Assembly: GCA_016287815.1 (NCBI GenBank) | Contig: JAEEWW010000016.1 | Coordinates: 1 to 34,649, forward strand | DNA from: Treponema sp. | Lineage (GTDB): Bacteria > Spirochaetota > Spirochaetia > Treponematales > Treponemataceae | DNA: 34,649 bases | Direction of reading: 5' to 3' | Shown here: positions 31,950 through 34,649 of the stretch, piece after piece | Layout of the letters: each line of letters begins with the position of its first letter | Numbering within the stretch: the first letter of the stretch is position 1 | Position numbers and translations under genes: made by a program | Notes under the pieces: model-generated | Database searches by the model: none | Seen by the model: the letters and a program-made list of their open reading frames with translations, nothing else | What the model was told of the DNA's origin: nothing

Positions 31950-34649
31950 CTAGAATGCAAATTTCCAGGACAATGTAACAGACGTTGATGGAATCCACCG
32001 GTTTTCCTTTATTGCATCTATATTAGGGGCAATTCCCCAACGTATATTTACATAAGGACTGGACATTTCCAAACCTATTTCAGGCTGAAAGACAAGAGCA
32101 CCAACAGTATCATCGTCTCTGGCACGATCCTGATTATATGTCCAGTGAAGCAGAGCGTCTGCATATAATTCTCTGCCAAAATACTTCCCCATATAAACAG
32201 TTGAATTATCAAAAAAGTTACCAGCTGTTGTTCTTCTATTGGATGAATTATTCATATTCAATCCCTGCTTCATGGCATTTTGAAGAACCATGGTTCGTAT
32301 AGAGAATATATCAAAATTGAACAAATCACGCAATGCGCTTTCTATCTCGCGCATTACAGTAACCTGAAGGGCGTAATCTCCGGTAGCTAAAAGAAGCCCT
32401 GCTGCGTTGGTTGAATCCGCAGAAATAATCTGTCCTAAAAGACTCATTATTTCCGCTTCGGACTTGGCAGGTGTTGCCGTAAACTTTGGAGAGAACAGGC
32501 TTAAAAGCTGATTTGTTGCTGAAAGCGTAATCATTACCTGGTTTCCGTCCGAATCACGTTCCCGGGTTTCCGCCGTAACTGTTATTACAGGATCCATAAG
32601 AAGCTCGTGTCTGTCGGAAAATACAACACGGCCTTCCCTCATGTAAAAATTGCGGTTCAGATAAATCAGTTCTCCGCCCCGGAATTTTATGTCACTGTCA
32701 ATTACAACCATGTTTTCCTGGCTGTCAAAAGAAAAATGCAGCGGAGTTCCAGGCTGTGCAACACCACGAATCACTGGATCTATAATTACCTGTACGCCCT
32801 GCCCCATCATTATATCCAAAGAAACGTTCAATGCGTAACTTGTTGCAAGATTCAAATTTAAAGGGTTGCCGCTTTCAAGGGCAGCCGCATACATTGCGGC
32901 ATCTGCCAGAACCTTTGCCTTTATATTTACAGAAGTTTCTTTTGCTTCAATAGAACCTGTAACATCGGTATGGTCTTTTGTAACAAGAATCTGCAAATCA
33001 GGGCGACCTTTTCCTTTTATTCGTATATCACCAAGGTTTACGTCTGCCGGTACATACTGCTCAGGCTTGGTATGAACATCTATTAAAAGCCCTTCAAAAT
33101 TCCAGCGGTCAAAACCAATCTCAAGCTTAGTATAGGCAGGAACGCCTGCTACATACAAAACGGTTTCAGGCATTACAACTTCGCTGTTTTCTATGGTAAG
33201 TTCAAGTTTATCACCTTTAAAATGCTCAGGAATTATGATCGGCAGATTAAAGTCTGGATTTGCGATGGAAATATTTCCGTTAAATTCAGGATCTGAAGCA
33301 AGCCCTGAAATGACGCAGTTACCTGTTACAGTTCCATTTGTAACAGCAATAAAATCAAAATTAAGCAACGGAGAATAATCAGAAAGTTCTGCATGAATTG
33401 AATCGAAATTAAGCATAAATCCATCGCTATGGATATAACCTGAAATATCAGCCTGGAGCGGAAACCCGGAACCGGTCTTCATATCTACAGTTCCGTCAGA
33501 AAGAATATAGCCGTTAACATTAACGTCACCGGCAGAGAAAATATCAAATCGTTCCGGGGAACGCAAAACAGATAAGTCAAGTTTAAACGGCTCTGTAAAA
33601 ACTGAACCTTCAACTTTTTCTGACACAATATTCAGCATGTACGAAGACAAAGAATCTTTATCAGAAACACTGTCAATTTTAATTTCAAGCGGCGCGTGGA
33701 CATTTTGAGAAAGAATCTGTGCATCAAGATTTGCAAGTAGAGAACCGCTTTTATTGTCAACTTCGTAGGAGGCAGAAATTTCAGAAAAATGCATCAGAAC
33801 CCAATTTAAATCTGCACCCGTAAGGCTTAAAAGATTGTCTTCCAGAACAGCATCGCCTTTAAATAAGGCGGAAGAGCCAAGAATAGAAACCGAAGACGGC
33901 AGAACTGAAAGCTGAACATAAGGATTTTCTATAGTTCCGCTGGAAGTAAGTACACAGGAAATTGTATCTGTTTCACTTTGATTTTTTAAAATATGCGACA
34001 TAAGGAACTGATGAATTTCTGCGGAAGCAGAAAAATACCAGTCTTTTTTAAGGCTTTCAAGAGAAAGATATTTTTGCAGAGGATTTGTAAACCCTGCTTC
34101 AAGTTTCCAGCTTTCGCCGGACATAAAGGAATCCGCTGAAAAACTCATATTTATGGAATCAAAAATTCCATCGTTTATATTCCATAAAATACTGCCTTTA
34201 CCGTTTGCAACAGCAACCGTATCTTCTGCCATAAGGGAATCAACTATAAAGCCATATTTTGTAATGTTACCGGAAAGTTCCAGATGCGGCATTGTGCGCA
34301 AAAGCCCGGATGGTTCCTGCACTTCAAATCTTGAAATTATAGAATTAAAGCCTTCTGCCTTGGACATAGAAAAAGAAGAATCGAGGCTTGAAGTAAATAT
34401 GTATTTTTTTACGGCCAGCGGAAAATTCGCAAAATGAAGAGTTCCGCTTAAGGAAGGTTCAAAAATATTGCCTGGATTTTCATTTACAGAAACTACAGTA
34501 TGAAAATCATAATCACCTGAAATATCAATCCATTTTGAAGAAGCTGTTCCGCCAAGATGATACGGAATGCCGTTAAACGTTAAATCCGTTGAAAAGAAAA
34601 CTTCCTTGCCGTCTTCTGTTAATTCTGCAAAAGCCGAAAGATTTAAAGC
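31950..34649 (-). CDS. tamB: TamB (translocation and assembly module), C-terminal portion; N-terminus outside window
   Basis: Large AsmA-like bridge protein of the DUF490/TamB family, acting between inner and outer membranes in barrel assembly or phospholipid transport. The frame is open through the window edge: I read ALNLSAFAELTEDGKEVFFS from the last bases, so the ATG at 34367 is internal. About 900 residues are visible. They are beta-rich with repeated short strands, and end in the conserved TamB C-terminal domain (LLSLFSPKFTATPAKSEAEI, SLLGQIISADSTNAAGLLL, IFSIRTMVLQNAM) and the aromatic terminus WKFAF. It precedes bamA by 36 nt, as in T. pallidum by my recollection. The N-terminal membrane anchor is not seen. 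Confidence 0.92.
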   Translation of the reverse strand, partial: ALNLSAFAELTEDGKEVFFSTDLTFNGIPYHLGGTASSKWIDISGDYDFHTVVSVNENPGNIFEPSLSGTLHFANFPLAVKKYIFTSSLDSSFSMSKAEGFNSIISRFEVQEPSGLLRTMPHLELSGNITKYGFIVDSLMAEDTVAVANGKGSILWNINDGIFDSINMSFSADSFMSGESWKLEAGFTNPLQKYLSLESLKKDWYFSASAEIHQFLMSHILKNQSETDTISCVLTSSGTIENPYVQLSVLPSSVSILGSSALFKGDAVLEDNLLSLTGADLNWVLMHFSEISASYEVDNKSGSLLANLDAQILSQNVHAPLEIKIDSVSDKDSLSSYMLNIVSEKVEGSVFTEPFKLDLSVLRSPERFDIFSAGDVNVNGYILSDGTVDMKTGSGFPLQADISGYIHSDGFMLNFDSIHAELSDYSPLLNFDFIAVTNGTVTGNCVISGLASDPEFNGNISIANPDFNLPIIIPEHFKGDKLELTIENSEVVMPETVLYVAGVPAYTKLEIGFDRWNFEGLLIDVHTKPEQYVPADVNLGDIRIKGKGRPDLQILVTKDHTDVTGSIEAKETSVNIKAKVLADAAMYAAALESGNPLNLNLATSYALNVSLDIMMGQGVQVIIDPVIRGVAQPGTPLHFSFDSQENMVVIDSDIKFRGGELIYLNRNFYMREGRVVFSDRHELLMDPVITVTAETRERDSDGNQVMITLSATNQLLSLFSPKFTATPAKSEAEIMSLLGQIISADSTNAAGLLLATGDYALQVTVMREIESALRDLFNFDIFSIRTMVLQNAMKQGLNMNNSSNRRTTAGNFFDNSTVYMGKYFGRELYADALLHWTYNQDRARDDDTVGALVFQPEIGLEMSSPYVNIRWGIAPNIDAIKENRWIPSTSVTLSWKFAF

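Noticed and set aside
34365..34367. ATG as the true start of tamB
   Set aside because: The reading frame continues open to the window edge with the same beta-rich composition, and no ribosome site precedes this ATG. TamB proteins are much longer.

Overview
The window comes from a spirochaete, almost certainly a Treponema. Four things point there: (i) a division and wall cluster in the order mraZ-rsmH-ftsL-murF-ftsW-ftsQ-ftsA, which I recall from Treponema pallidum, lacking the ftsI, mraY, murD, murG and murC found in most bacterial dcw clusters; (ii) two tandem FlaA-type periplasmic flagellar sheath genes; (iii) a PnrA/TmpC-type purine nucleoside ABC importer; (iv) a tamB-bamA-skp-mutS block. 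Base composition is moderately AT-rich. The genus call rests on family recognition and recalled synteny, not on a search.

Layout. 1-6030 (minus): the dcw cluster, read from one strong promoter at 6071-6098. Four GTGG repeats follow it, and the last contains the mraZ start codon. 6202-6930 (plus): an AT-rich divergent gene with a PD-(D/E)xK-like N-terminus and a winged-helix-like C-terminus. I consider it the most novel item here. 7004-8518 (minus): two coupled flaA paralogues with two consensus-like tandem promoters and a clear terminator. 8706-12912 (plus): two dissimilar phosphohexomutases and a DEDDh exonuclease. 12920-19918 (minus): binding protein, internal terminator-like hairpin, ATPase, two permeases, an HD-domain protein and a LysM protein with a degenerate M23 domain. 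20041-24625 (minus): a DegT/AHBA-like protein without the PLP lysine, NAD kinase, RecN and a helical protein of unknown function. 24691-25998 (minus): CheW and a ComF-like phosphoribosyltransferase. 26125-34649 (minus): mutS, skp, bamA and the C-terminal part of tamB.

How the genes work together. The dcw genes make the septal wall machinery and overlap or abut, so they are probably translationally coupled. TamB, BamA and Skp form the outer-membrane protein assembly set. The FlaA proteins and CheW serve periplasmic-flagellar motility and chemotaxis. The nucleoside importer is followed 17 bp later by a YfbR-like HD phosphohydrolase, which suggests import coupled to nucleotide turnover.

The genes almost tile the window. 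No gene-free stretch exceeds 300 bases; the longest are 8519-8705, 6031-6201 and 6931-7052. I see no tRNA, rRNA, CRISPR array, insertion sequence or prophage.
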